Below the pieces are notes generated by a model that made no database searches, was not told the origin of the DNA, and saw only the letters and a list, made by a program, of their open reading frames with translations. From the NCBI GenBank assembly GCA_016617855.1, contig JAECUM010009802.1:1-64000 (forward strand): a stretch of DNA of 64,000 nt. Reading direction: 5' to 3'. A program made the translations under genes and the position numbers. How positions within the stretch are numbered: position 1 is the first letter of the stretch; the number at the start of each line of letters is the position of its first letter. Of this stretch, positions 45,278 through 57,269 are shown piece by piece. Source of the DNA: Megalonaias nervosa (lineage: Eukaryota; Mollusca; Bivalvia; Unionida; Unionidae).

Positions 45278-45602
45278 CGCTACACCATTCTCATGACATA
45301 TTTATTACCTACACGCATAACTTTTCTGGTATATAATTTCTGTAGCATATGTTGTAGATGGCGTTGATTTTTGCAACGCATTATTTCTTTTCTTTCTCCC
45401 AAGCCTAGTATTAGGTCAAAACATATTATTCTCTGTAATTAGACGCTATCAAAATTACTTTGCTTTTTGTTATACCAATATGTTGGTTTGACGGCACCAC
45501 TAAATATATATGTAGTAAAAAAATAAGTACTGCCTTTTTCTTTCTTCCATTTTTTAAACTCTTGTTTGTAGATTCTCCTTATCATTAACACATGTAGGGG
45601 TT

Positions 45603-45665
<63 letters not shown>

Positions 45666-46084
45666 AATCTTTTCAAAATATGTTAACTTTCAACCCATCT
45701 AGTATATATAACGTCAAAATACAATGCTTTCATTGAGTCCCGAATAAACTATTTGACGAATGACTCTTCGACGAACTCACTACATCGGAGATGAAAATAT
45801 TATTCAGCCAACAATATGACTATACTAAACATGTTAACTATTAAAATATGAGATAAACAACAGGATACTACTCGAGTACAACAATCATGTGATGGAATCC
45901 GTAATATCTCAACTGTTCAAAGGGATCTCTAAGCCCATATTGTCAAACAAAAAGCTTGTAAAGGCATTTCGCCTAAGGAGAAACAGTGTGTGAACTTAAG
46001 CCTGGTTCCCATATAACGTACAGGTCTAATGATTCCTGTCAAGGTAGTGTTAAATCAACATAACTCATAAAAATTGTGCCATGA
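44230..46084. other. AT-rich sequence with simple repeats
   Basis: Poly(T) at 45127-45148, (ATT)n at 45238-45276 followed by ATTCCGC, and (TC)27 at 45608-45662. No exon recognised. Confidence 0.6.
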
Positions 46085-46870
46085 GTAACGTAATTAGATA
46101 TCATCTCTCATACACATAATGAAAAAAGAGAATTCAACCCACAATCTTACCTCTTTGACATACAACTTGATTCCTGGTACAGTAATCCTGACACTTTTTC
46201 TCGTCGGAACTGAGTCCGAGTACGTTGTCAGGGAATGAAACATGCTCTTGTTTACGTTCTCAGTGTTTCTCCTCAAATTTCAAAAGTGACAGCAGTCGAG
46301 GGAAACGATATTGTGCAATATATAAAGCATATCATGAGGTTATGTCCTGGTAGGATACGAGGGTAAAAAAAATCACTGCTGTTCTGGACTGATCCATATT
46401 TGATACTTCAAGATAAGAGTCAAAATCCACTATCATGATACCAAAGTGCACGAGCTACCTGTTTTCCCTTTCTTTGACACAAAGTTCTATCCCTCTTTTC
46501 TTTTAAGATTCACGATTTTCTCACCGCTGAAAGATGATTATTTGTGACAAACTCGTTATATAGATCTTTCTGTTGTAACCATTTCAAGTGAAGAAACCAA
46601 TCTTGACAGTAGAAACATTGTGCGCTGTCTACAATGAGCGGAAGGTCCTCGATGAGTAAAGTCAATTATCTTACCCTCCTACACTTTTCCCAATTAAATA
46701 CTTAATGGCGCGATGGGATCAGTCCGTCCTTCGAAAGACTAAAAACACCGATACAATCTTACGGTTTCGCAGTTTATTCATGACGACTTTGATAGTCATT
46801 GCAAGAAAGCGCATGTTAGTAATTCAGATGATTGATTTTTTTTTTTGCGGGGTATCTATTACAATAGTTC
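46085..46870 (-). repeat. Duplicated module around exon 'KE', copy 3
   Basis: About 780 bp aligns with 57270-58100, covering the exon and the sequence upstream of it in gene order. Shared blocks include ATACTT-AAGATA-GAGTCAAA-TCCACTA, TTGTAACCA-TTCAAG-GAAGAAA and CGATGGGAT. Conservation of non-coding flanks shows segmental duplication, not convergent exons. Confidence 0.75.
46151..46271 (-). CDS. Candidate exon 'KE', copy 3
   Basis: A minus-strand exon of 121 bp with acceptor AAATTTGAG (first base 46271) preceded by a pyrimidine-rich stretch, and donor AAAGAG|GTAAGA (last base 46151). One base plus 40 codons: starts 'RNTENVNKSMFHSLTTYSD' and ends 'ITVPGIKLYVKE'. Both splice sites are intact, making this the best preserved copy. 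Length and frame match copies 1 and 4. Family not recognised. Confidence 0.45.
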
Positions 46871-47299
46871 GTTTGATGCATCTTTAAGCATCGCTCACCG
46901 ATACATTTCTCTATAGTCGATTTATTCAATTATTCAGTGACTAAATCACTATAAAAACCAATGGGCTTCATGTGTAACATATGATTTTATTTAGTAGTAC
47001 ATATAAAGACGTTTTGACGTAATTATATGTACAGCTATCCAAATATAGATATACCTGAATCTCTCAAATCCACGATGTAAAAGTAATACTCCTTATCTTT
47101 CATTTTTCATCAAACTAGTTAACATCATACACTAATAACAACTTTAAGTCTTTGACTTTCTTACTTATTAAAAGAAGTTAACATATTTAAGAGTCGGCAC
47201 AACATATATTAAGAACAAGTAAACACATTTTGTCGGTTTATGTGGTGCCGATATCCTTTTTGTGTTATTAAGCACCGAGTGTCTCGTATATAATGTTGG
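46871..47299. other. AT-rich sequence with a retroposon fragment
   Basis: TGTTATTAAGCACCGAGTG near 47262 resembles the TTATTTAGTGCCGAG block at 39660. Nothing else recognised. Confidence 0.4.
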
Positions 47300-47334
47300 A
47301 TGTCTTCTTTGATTCCAAGAGAGACGGATGTATT

Positions 47335-47488
47335 GCCTCTCAATTACTACACTAGGTTTCATAACCAAATAGTTCGAGTCTTTTGCCTGGCTTTCGAGCT
47401 TGAGAGAGACTTTGTTCAACCTGTCACGATTCGTCATCCTTTTCATAGCTTTGCATGATAGTGGTAATTGTTCTAATGTTTCCTCTAC
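47335..47488 (-). CDS. Weak candidate exon, unknown gene
   Basis: The minus strand has a very good acceptor (TTCATCTTTTTTTGGTAG, first base 47488) followed by an open frame starting 'ETLEQLPLSCKAMKRMTN' and continuing 'KVSLKLESQAKDSNYLV'. The frame runs into retroposon sequence below 47300 and no clear donor was found, so the 3' end is arbitrary. Confidence 0.25.
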
Positions 47489-47572
47489 CAAAAAAAGATG
47501 AATAAATGTTCAAATGTCATGGATCTCCGCTTTCAGCTTTCAAAAGGATTCTTAAATTTCCCAGTTTGTATA

Positions 47573-47640
47573 GTCTGTCACGTCGATAATTTGTATAATC
47601 TGTCACGCCGATAATTTGTATAATCTGTCACGTCGATAAT
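47573..47640. repeat. 25-bp tandem repeat, three units
   Basis: TCTGTCACGTCGATAATTTG recurs at 47574, 47599 and 47624. Confidence 0.92.
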
Positions 47641-49660
47641 GAGGTAATTTGAAAAGCGCTTTTCTCAGTTGAATGGCGAACGATAATATTTTTAAACAAA
47701 AAATTTAATTGCCTTCGATAAACCATCCAAGCCGTCAATAAAAGGAATGTTGAAGGGAAAATACCGAACTTTTATCTGTATAGTTTGCTTGTAAAAATGA
47801 GCGAAATCAGGCTTGATAGTATAAATTTAAAATAAAACAATTTCTTCAAAATAGAGTTAGATATCACAGGTATGCAAGAGGGATTGATAAATCCTTGCGA
47901 TTATCTCTAGCCATTCAATGGCAGAGACTTAAGCGAACATGAAGTATCTTGACAATGTAGGATGGTGGAAGCAATTAGATTGTAACACTCTTGATGAACA
48001 CAAACTCGACATTATTAGTTAATAAGTTTAAATAAATGTAAAATAACATTCATAATTAATTACGGCATATTTCTAGTCTCGTTTACGGCACAAAAACTTA
48101 TAGGATATTTTTCCAGTGACCTATGGTTCGGGATTAATAGAAAAATGAATAAAGTAGGACGTATACGGCCTCATAAAGGCAAACCCTGTTCATTTGGACA
48201 CAACAGACACACAACACACTTACATGCAAAACATGTGTGAAATTAGGACGAAAGGAGTCTAAAGATCGATTATACATAATACAGTTTTGTATAACAATAC
48301 CTTCAGCATAAACAGTCAGTGTGCGCGAAGCACTGACAATTCATCTAGGGGAGAAACGCACAGCAATTCAAGCAGACAATTTAGAATGAACATGTAGCTT
48401 TATATGAGACATGTAATTAATGAGACATGTAATTAATGAGACATGTAATTAATGCCATTAAGAATCTACTACTGTGAATAATACCCAAAAATTGTGTTGA
48501 ATTTACAAAGTAGTGACTGAAAAATTGCTCTTGGGGCACATATAAATTAATTACAATTCTCAGTTATCCAAGACCCATCCTTATTCCTTAAAACTATATT
48601 TTAATAATGCCTAGCTTTTTTCAATTTTTGTTTAAACCCTAGCTTGCCTAGCCTAATCTAACTAGAAAGCATGGAACCTTTGGTTATGTGGTCTGATTCG
48701 TTGAAAAGTATTGAATGCTGTACTGGAAGCTCTCGATTAGCCCCCATGTAGTAATAAACTTCTTTGACCCACTTGAAGTTGATATTAGATAAAAGGACAT
48801 AATGTATTGATCCTTCAGAGATCTGTGTTCTGAATATAATGAATGCAAATGCGTGTAAATGAAGAAGGACGACCGCAAAGAGTGTAATATAAGGAAGTAC
48901 TAATTAAGCACTGAATACGTGGCAGTAGACTGAAATTGGATTTCACTCAGATTGTAATGAGATTTATAAGTATAAATTTAGTGGGTGTAGCTAACGATTA
49001 TTAAGTAATATATATTTCGTCAGATTTTAACGATGCAAACTATAAATCTTAGCATTGGAACACAAATTGTATCATTAATATGATAAAAAAAAAAAAAAAA
49101 GTTGGTGGTAGCATGGCGACATTGACCTTTTATTTGCTCTGCCTCGGGGTATAATCCTTTCCTTTGTGGTTTTAATGGACGCAGCCATATGTGCATCATG
49201 TGACATTCCCCCATTACGATACTGATGTCACCCATGACTCTGTACTATGGAAACTATATTCGTACATTTACTGTAAATATCATTTATTTGCACAAGAATT
49301 TAGGTTAACAGTACATCCCTGTTAAAACAATATTTAGCGAACTGATTGCCCTGAAGTTTCATTGGTTTTCTTAATCTTGAACTTTTCATGTTTAATTTTG
49401 TATAATTGGTCCCTTTTATCCAAAGATTGTAATTCATGGTATAATTCTGTTTTCGTCAGTTATTTATTTCATAGTTCTAAAGTTTGATTTATTTTATCAA
49501 ATTGTCTTTACAAGAAATTTTTATTTAATTTTTTGGTCCTTATTAAACATGTCTACTAAAATAGGTAATAATTTTCATATCTTCACTTTTGCTCATATAT
49601 CTTTTCGTTCACTTATTCTCATACATTTTTGTGAGATTATCACATCTGTAGGTACGATTC

Positions 49661-49665
<5 letters not shown>
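47641..49665. other. AT-rich sequence, no firm gene
   Basis: A 16-bp repeat (GAGACATGTAATTAAT) occurs three times at 48404-48452; a weak retroposon block is near 48078-48105; poly(A) lies at 49084-49099. Minus frames at 48684-48878 and 49020-49235 are unsupported. Confidence 0.5.

Positions 49666-49733
<68 letters not shown>
49666..49733. repeat. (AT)n microsatellite
   Basis: About 34 AT units. Confidence 0.97.
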
Positions 49734-49736
<3 letters not shown>

Positions 49737-50109
49737 ACACATATATGAATCACTTAAATAATTATTAATTTATATTTTCAACAAAATTACATGTGTGTAG
49801 AGACACGAAGCGGTCAGGGAGAGCTAAATATTGACAAACTTTCCACAGGAAAGGTCTATTCTTGGTGATTAGAACCACCGACCGTTGTTCTAAGTGGTCA
49901 GAATTCATTGGCAAATAGAGTATAGCAAATTATGTCTGAATGAATGTTTAAGTCTATATCATCAAAGGTATGTGATGATTTAGTAGCTCCACAAGGAACA
50001 GTGGCCCAATTATGAAACCATTCCAGTAGACTGCGATTTTGAAAAAAAGAACAGAAAACTGTAGATATTACTTTTGCAATATCTTCTTTTACTATAACAT
50101 ATTCTCTTA

Positions 50110-50111
<2 letters not shown>
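49734..50111. other. AT-rich sequence, no feature seen
   Basis: Nothing recognised. Confidence 0.5.
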
Positions 50112-50155
<44 letters not shown>

Positions 50156-50186
50156 GTACATTCCGCACGTTTATAAAACTCTATTC
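50112..50186 (-). mobile_element. Truncated retroposon 3' end with (AAT)n tail
   Basis: On the minus strand AGAGTTTTATAAACGTGCGG and AATGTACA run into (AAT)n. The same end recurs at 60240-60275 (AGAGTTTTATGAATGTGCGG, AATTTACA). The tail is the 50112-50156 (ATT)n array. Confidence 0.55.
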
Positions 50187-51982
50187 TGCCATGTCTAAAC
50201 AGCCTTACGTTTACCCAGCTCTTAAGCCCATCGTTTTTGTTTCAATTTAGCCTTTATTAAACATCTAGCGATCGGCCTGAACTCGAAGTTGTGAACTTTA
50301 TATCTAGAATCCTCTTACATTTAGAAAGAGAGACGATAAATGGCCGTTATAGCTAAATCTGCAAAATAAGTCATAATTAAGTAAAAAACAATCCAGCAGT
50401 GATAGCACATACATGGTTACAAAAAGGAAAAGGCCGACGAAGTTGAATACAAAGAAATCAGTCTTAAGTTGAGAGAAACTCATGAAATGCGGGAATCACT
50501 TATCATATTTCGTTAACCTAGAATATGTGGTGTGTCTAGATTAGATTCGAAAAACAATAAGCAGATTCTGAATTTGAAATGCATGTAGCTCTTCTACCGG
50601 GGTCTTAAAAATAGGCGAAATATATTTTTTGTTAAATATCTTGCAAGTGGCTATCAGTAATATCGCGTTTATTAATATATGAGGAACAGTTTGTATAGTG
50701 ACACGGGCATTGAAAGTCTGTATGGCAGAGAAACATAAAATAAAAACTATGCATTTTGGTGTTAAATAAACAGCGAGATATACTTTTGAAAAAAAACAAA
50801 CTCTCCTTCCTTTAAAAATGACAAGAAAGCAATTTTCTGCTTGGAAAATTACCCATTTCACAGAACAGCAGAACTGCGGTCCATCGAGGGCACTAAAGAA
50901 GGTTACAGGTGGATGTGAGGTATAGAAATAGAAATTGAGGATTAAAAATGAAATAGCACAGACTAAGTAGGTTAGAGTATGAGAAAAATCACCTGCTTTC
51001 TGTATGTATCGGAAGGTGGAATTAAAATCTTGTGCTTTAAATTATCTACCTTTGTCTGAGGAATGGTCTTGAATATTTCTTGTTGCATCGTCATCCTCGA
51101 ATGTAATAAGTTAAATAAATTATAATTAAAAATTAAAGTTTCTTGTTATCCATATATCAACAGCTCGATGCGAAAAAATCGTAATCGTCATTGACCTGTG
51201 TTCAGGATTGGTGGAATTTTATAATTTATATATTAATATTTCTTGGAATTCAATAGGTCCAAGCCCAAGTTTAATAAATCCAGCACAACAGACATCCATG
51301 AAGCACACTATCTAGTGCCATTTAGAACGAGGAGTGTTTTTCTATTCAAATATGAAGATAATCGACCACCTTTCCTTGAGAAAATATTACACTATTTATG
51401 GTCTCATCAGTCCTCCAATCTGTTTTATTTTATTTCAAGCCCTTTGCCTTTGAGATTTATTCAGAGGTTTGAATATTAACGGTTGATATTCAATAATACA
51501 ACTTCACGCATGACTTTGTTGCAGCAGATAAGGAAGTCAAAATATTCCTAGCCCAATCGTTACAATCATCCACAGAATCAACATAACCGGTCACAGTGTG
51601 AGGAAGCCTTGTCGTCCATTAATCCAATGTTCGAGCAAGCCTTTGAGTGAATGAATTTGCTTCGTGCTTATTATAACGCTTTGAATTACCCCTTGCGCAT
51701 TTATATTCCTCGGGTGTCAGGTAGGAAAAACGTTCAATTATTGACACAGGCCATTTATTATACTATTGTGCGACAAAATCGGGATTTTTTAAAAAATAGA
51801 AGTTAGGTGAAACACCATCAAGACATGAACAAATATTCTTGAATAAAAATGCGCACGCAGCATTGTTGAACGAGGTGGATGGAAGTGGCTATATACAAGT
51901 ATCGGCTTACACGGCATTGATGCCATCTTGTGTTGTTATATTTATCCCTTTTCCGGGTCTCACCAAAAATGAATGTATTTCG
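50187..51982. other. AT-rich sequence, no gene seen
   Basis: A 106-codon minus frame at 50541-50861 is hydrophobic but lacks splice or paralogue support. Confidence 0.45.
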
Positions 51983-52032
51983 CATCATATATGTATTACC
52001 TGAGCACATGCAATCCTGTTATTCTGTTAGTT

Positions 52033-52253
52033 CTCCAGTTTCAGAGATAAATAAATTTCGGAGTAAAGAAATAAGATTTGCTCTGTTATGTTCTATTACA
52101 CTGTATTCACCCAGTGCACAGAAAAATGATACAGGAAAAGTGAATTTTCAACTCGTCGGCTTCATAGTAACTGGTGCATGTTTTGATTTATTTAGCAATC
52201 AAAATACGGTTCGGAATCTGTGTAATTTCACGTATTTACCTGCCAAATATCTG
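52033..52253 (+). CDS. Weak candidate exon, unknown gene
   Basis: After acceptor CCTGTTATTCTGTTAG a plus frame starts 'SPVSEINKFRSKEIRFALL' and continues 'GKVNFQLVGFIVTGACFDL' and 'NLCNFTYLPAKYL', then a possible but poor donor (CTG|GTCCTT). The frame runs on into the SINE at 52305. No homologue is in the window; a chance frame is quite possible. Confidence 0.2.
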
Positions 52254-52304
52254 GTCCTTGCTTTGTTTCTCAGAAATGAGAGATGTTATTGTTTGTTTGC
52301 TTAT

Positions 52305-52490
52305 TGTTTTTGGGGTTTAATGTCATTACTCAGATGAGCTATACCTTGCGGCCCGTATAAGTGGTGGAGGAAGAACTTGGGAAAGCCCGATAAGAACCAC
52401 CGACCCACTGGGAGCTACTGGCAAGCTTTCTCACTTACCCACATTGACCGAGCATGGCACTCGAACCCACGCGGAGAGATATTATGCTGA
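52305..52490 (-). mobile_element. tRNA-derived SINE-A copy
   Basis: The minus strand shows B-box-like GGGTTCGAGTGCC, then AGAAAGCTTGCCAGTAGCTC, GGTGGTTCTTATCGGGCTTT and TTCCTCCACCACTTATACGG, ending in TTAAACCCCAAAAAC. Same block order as the other SINE-A copies. Confidence 0.8.
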
Positions 52491-53055
52491 AAGATTCACA
52501 AAAGTGGTTATATCTCAATAGGTCTTCAGAGTTGGATATCTTTGCGAGACGGTCATGTACATCGACTTTTTAGGAAGCATGATGTAGAAAGACAATAATA
52601 TGATAAATATGTCCCTAGTGAAGTCGCATAGAATTCGAGAATTTAATTTCTTTTCTATATAATATCGAATGAAAAATCTATATCTCCTATGGGATGTAAA
52701 TACAACACAGTAACTTTCTTTGGCAGCCGTAATGTGCCACTATAAGACAATAAAACAAAAAAAAAACAAAACAAAAAAAAGCAACAAAACAAAACGAAAT
52801 AAGTTATTGGAGCCATTAAAAATCAACTAAATTTGTTTTCTATGTTACAAAGAATTTAACTCGTACACAAGGATACCTCCAAATTAAGTGGACGGACGTG
52901 TAAATTGTTGACAGTACTTTTTGCTAGCTTTTATAAAAAAAAAAGGACTTCAACAGGAAATGAAATTTCTATGTGACTGTTGCAGAGAACAGTGTCTTGT
53001 GACAGCAGATTCTCATGATGGCGTCCGCATATTTCAAACATTTTGTTATTTTTGT

Positions 53056-53058
<3 letters not shown>
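52491..53058. other. AT-rich sequence, no feature seen
   Basis: Poly(A)-rich stretch near 52750-52790. Confidence 0.5.

Positions 53059-53102
<44 letters not shown>
53059..53102. repeat. (CT)n microsatellite
   Basis: About 22 CT units. Confidence 0.97.
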
Positions 53103-53106
<4 letters not shown>

Positions 53107-54428
53107 ATCCTCTTATGATGAGCCCTTGTTAATACCGCTAATCTTGCAATATTTTAATATTGCCAGAAGTCTTGATCTGAGGAGACATTTTGAGGACTGC
53201 AGTGAAACTGGAACTTGGTTGTTTTATCTAAAAGATATCTGATATAAAAGCAATGACTTTATATATAAAAAAGAATGCCAAAAGCATCGCACAAATTAGT
53301 ATCTTTTTTCAAGGCCTCCAAGTTGATAGCTGTAACAGTGGCCAAGAGTTTTGATGGATCTTTGAGTATCTTAATTGCTTACAATATATTTAGCTGTTTA
53401 TTTTCCTCAGGAAAAAGTGTTCTACCGGTGAGAATTTTTACAACTTTAAATATTCAATAATTGTCCACTTATAAAATGTAAAGATTGATTTAAACTATTA
53501 AAAAATGTCAACAGACGTTCGTAGTTTAAAAAAATGCAGTCATACTGGGTGAAAATGGCTGCTTTTGTCGCTGGGGATAATGGGATAGTACCGTTGAGTA
53601 GCGACCTGCATTTTATGGACATTTCAAGGTATTTATTTTAAAAAATCCAGAACAGTAAGAAAGACTCAGGGAGCCGTGTCAAGATTCAAGGCATGGTTAG
53701 AAATGCCCCCCCCCCGTTTGCAGCAGTAGACAATTAATTAAGGGACAGTAACTACAACTACAACAAATGATCTTCAGAAGTCTGTGCGCAACGACCTTAA
53801 ACAAAACGGTTTAAGAAAACGGGAATCAAAAACATTTTAACAGTGCACCCTTTGATATCGTTCCAGCTGCAACATTGATGACAGAGAAGAGACATTCCAC
53901 AATGTAAAATCATCTAAACCCCAAAATTACTCAAATACAGCTTCAGAGTTTCAAAATATATGGGGTCTGTGGAATTTGATTATATTTTGTAATTTTTTAA
54001 GGAGCAAGTTTAGGTGGAGGAAATTTCAATATTATATTTTTGATAGATCAAAGTCGTTTAGTACATTTAAGGATAAAACAACCATTTGCAACATAAAGGT
54101 AGACGTGTCATAGAGAGCAGCGTCTGTTTTGACTGTCTCAAATTTAGAAGAATTACATCTTGTTACAATGTTTGATAAGACTTTTGCATCAGTGCACAAG
54201 CACGAAATTGTATGTTTGTTTACATTTTGAATTCTTGAGACGGTTCAGGTAGAAAATAAACAGAAGAAAACATAACAATATTGTTCAGAATTTTCTTAAA
54301 AATATCCAGATGATTATCAAAAACCTAGTCAGTATGTTAAGAAAGAGACTGAACATTGCTATTTTCTAAAGAAGTAATTTTTCAGACATTTCCATGTTGT
54401 TTCTTGATATATTGTGGAAACAAAAGCG
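53103..54428. other. AT-rich sequence, no gene seen
   Basis: Poly(C) at 53707-53717; nothing else recognised. Confidence 0.5.
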
Positions 54429-54430
54429 AA

Positions 54431-54484
<54 letters not shown>
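54429..54484. repeat. (AAT)n microsatellite, possible retroposon tail
   Basis: About 18 AAT units. Adjacent AAAGCATTCCGC (54500-54511) resembles the retroposon end at 50156. Confidence 0.9.
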
Positions 54485-54736
54485 TAATATTATTAATTTA
54501 AAGCATTCCGCTCGAATTATGTCTGACAGACTGATCAAAAACAGGAATGAATTATTAGCTTATCAAGTCCCTATTTATACACATTTTCACCTGATCTAGA
54601 TGTGGATAATTCCAACGGAAGACTCCAATCTAAATGTAAAAAAGGCTACTCAACTGTTTTATAAACATTCTATTTACAAGTTACAATCATGGAGAAAAGT
54701 TAGATACACGTTTAAATATACATAACAATAGCATAT

Positions 54737-55623
54737 TGTTACGTGTCTAGGCTCGTACAAAAGTAACAAAGAAAATAGTGAAGCCAACAAGCTTTGTAAA
54801 TTTAACAAAATAATTTATTTCCCTAGAAAATCAAGGTAAAAATATGAAAAAGGACTTATGGTTTATGAATCAAATCCAAAAATTAATCCAATATTTAAAA
54901 ATATAAGTCTTATCACTAAATCGTTCTAAATGAATCAACGTTCGAATCTCGATGAAGTTCCAACATGGAAAGCGATGACGTCTTCTATGACCTGTTTTGT
55001 GGTGTCGTGTCAACAGTTCCTTGTTGAATCACCAAGAATAATATTCCAGCTTTAGAATTGCGAATAATTTTCAGTAAATGTCTTTGTCCAAGAATTTTGA
55101 TGAGCACAAGTATTTTCCTGGGAAATAAATTATTAATTCCGAAAAATAGGAAAATTCAAATCAAACTGGCAACAACAAAATAAATACCTTTGAGCCCGAG
55201 GGTATGAATTACGACTGACTAGAAAAACACTATGATACGTCACTTTAACTCCAACTGAAACGCAAAACGAACCACATGATAGGGTCACGTGATCACTTCC
55301 TCTCGAGAAACGTAGTAACATTATATGTCAATTATCACGTAGGCCATGTACGGATTCGATTGTACTGAACAAATCTTACTATAAGATTCAATAATAAAAA
55401 TTTTTTAAGCTGAAACTGGCCCTGAAATCTAGGTCACCAAAGGATACAATATTTCTACGAACTGCGTATTTATCCGGTTTAACAGAACTGAACTGAATTT
55501 TCTGGAAAAATGTCAAATCCAGTGAATAAAGTTATCATTACAATAACATGTAATGAAATAAAATAAAATAAAAAAAGAAATTTAAAACTAACACACAAGT
55601 AATTAAATTACATATACGTAACA
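54737..55623. mobile_element. Candidate solo LTR, copy 2
   Basis: An 887-bp element from TGTTACGT to ACGTAACA, alignable along its full length with 33310-34219. Flanks (ATAT and ATAA) match at 3 of 4, so the target duplication has decayed or the boundary is off by a base. No internal coding region. Confidence 0.65.
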
Positions 55624-57269
55624 ATAAGTAAAATGAGTATGATCATGATGTTCATAAGTCATGTGCGGAGAAAAGCTAAATTTGCCAGAATATATTATGG
55701 CAGATATTTTCACGATTTAGCTTTATTCAGCATGGCAAATAATAAGCGCGTGGTTGGCCTGATCATCAAGCTTCTCTTCATATAGATATTGTTACTATGA
55801 AACTTGACTTTTTAAAATTTTTGGTCGAATCTGCTTTGAACAGCCACTCTAGTCGTCGTCTGATTTTTAAATCTCGCATCTGCCTTCTACCAGGCAAACC
55901 ACCCCCACCCACCCCCGGCATGATCATGGGACAAATTTTACCACTTACGTTACTGTTTTTCAGTCCATATGTGGCATTTCTACAACCATTTGTTTCGTTA
56001 TATTGTCTTATGCACTTGCGTGTCACACTAATATATTCCGTTTTTACTGTACATAACAGGAGGAGAAAAATCCGTTCGAATTCGCGAGAATAGTCGAGTA
56101 AAAACGAGTTTGTTTGACCTTAATTTATGAAGCTTTTGTTTCAGTTTCATGTTTAAAGAGAGGCATACTATATGTCATAGTGGCATGAATAATTAAATGG
56201 ACTAATGTTACTAATGGACTAAGGTAGAAAAGACGAAATGTTACGATGAGGGAAACTTGTGTTAATTATGGGACACGGTCTTTAATTGATGGGAAGATCA
56301 GGAAAACTTCTTTATGGGGAAAGTTGTTGAAATCAAATAAATGTGTCAAACGGTTTCGAAAAGTGACATGTAATCTGGGGGCGGGGAGAAGGCAGCCGCA
56401 TGCTTTCAAAATGTCTGATCACTCTGAAGACGGTTCGGGTAGTTAGCTAAAATGAAATGCCATTTGACGAAAACTTCACTCTGGATTGGAAAGATAGCTA
56501 TCTGGACGTGAAGGCGGATGGTCAGACTAACCAATTATTTTAGCATTTCTTTTCCAAATGGAGGTAAGCTCATAAAAAAAAGATATACATATATAGATAT
56601 TCTTCGTGGAAACATCTATAGGTACATAAAAGTAACATTTGTCCCGTGTGTCATAATGAATCTATTTACCATAATCTGCAATCACTATAATGTTTCGTCA
56701 CGATCCCACAATATGCGACAAGCAACATCTTTCGAGCAAAAGTAAAACTACAATCGTCAAGGGATTTACCTGTAGCATCTTAACTATGTGCGAGCATTAA
56801 GGAAAGTCTAGACTTCTGTATCAAATACTTACTGGTCTGATAATATATGTTATGAAAGTACCAGAAAAACCCAAGCATGTGTCCAAAGTAACATGTATTT
56901 TGATTATTATTTTTCTGTTATTGTTTGAATTTGCTTCTTTGAAAGAAAATTATTTGAAAACTCGTTCTTCAAAGTCTACCTTAAGTATACTTGAAATAGA
57001 AAACATGTCATATTGTCAGTATGTGTAGTTTATTCCAACAAACAACTCTCACTTACTCTTTCTCTTTACTTGTAAAAGACCGCCGAATTGGAACTGTTTG
57101 ACAATTGAGAGAAAAAAGATGAAATAAACAAATACAGACATTGAGGGAGGCAGAGACGGACAGACACAAGTAAAAGAAAGTCACAAATATGGACATTTTC
57201 AATTACTTCATATGTACGCAACTGTTTTGTGTTAATTAAAACAAAGTAAAGAATGTAGACAAGACACTA
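55624..57269. other. AT-rich sequence, no firm gene
   Basis: CCACCCCCACCC-rich patch near 55900-55918; a 98-codon plus frame at 55797-56093 overlaps an open minus frame and has no support. Confidence 0.45.

Noticed and set aside
50541..50861. 106-codon hydrophobic minus frame
   Set aside because: AT-rich sequence readily gives hydrophobic frames; no acceptor, donor or homologue.
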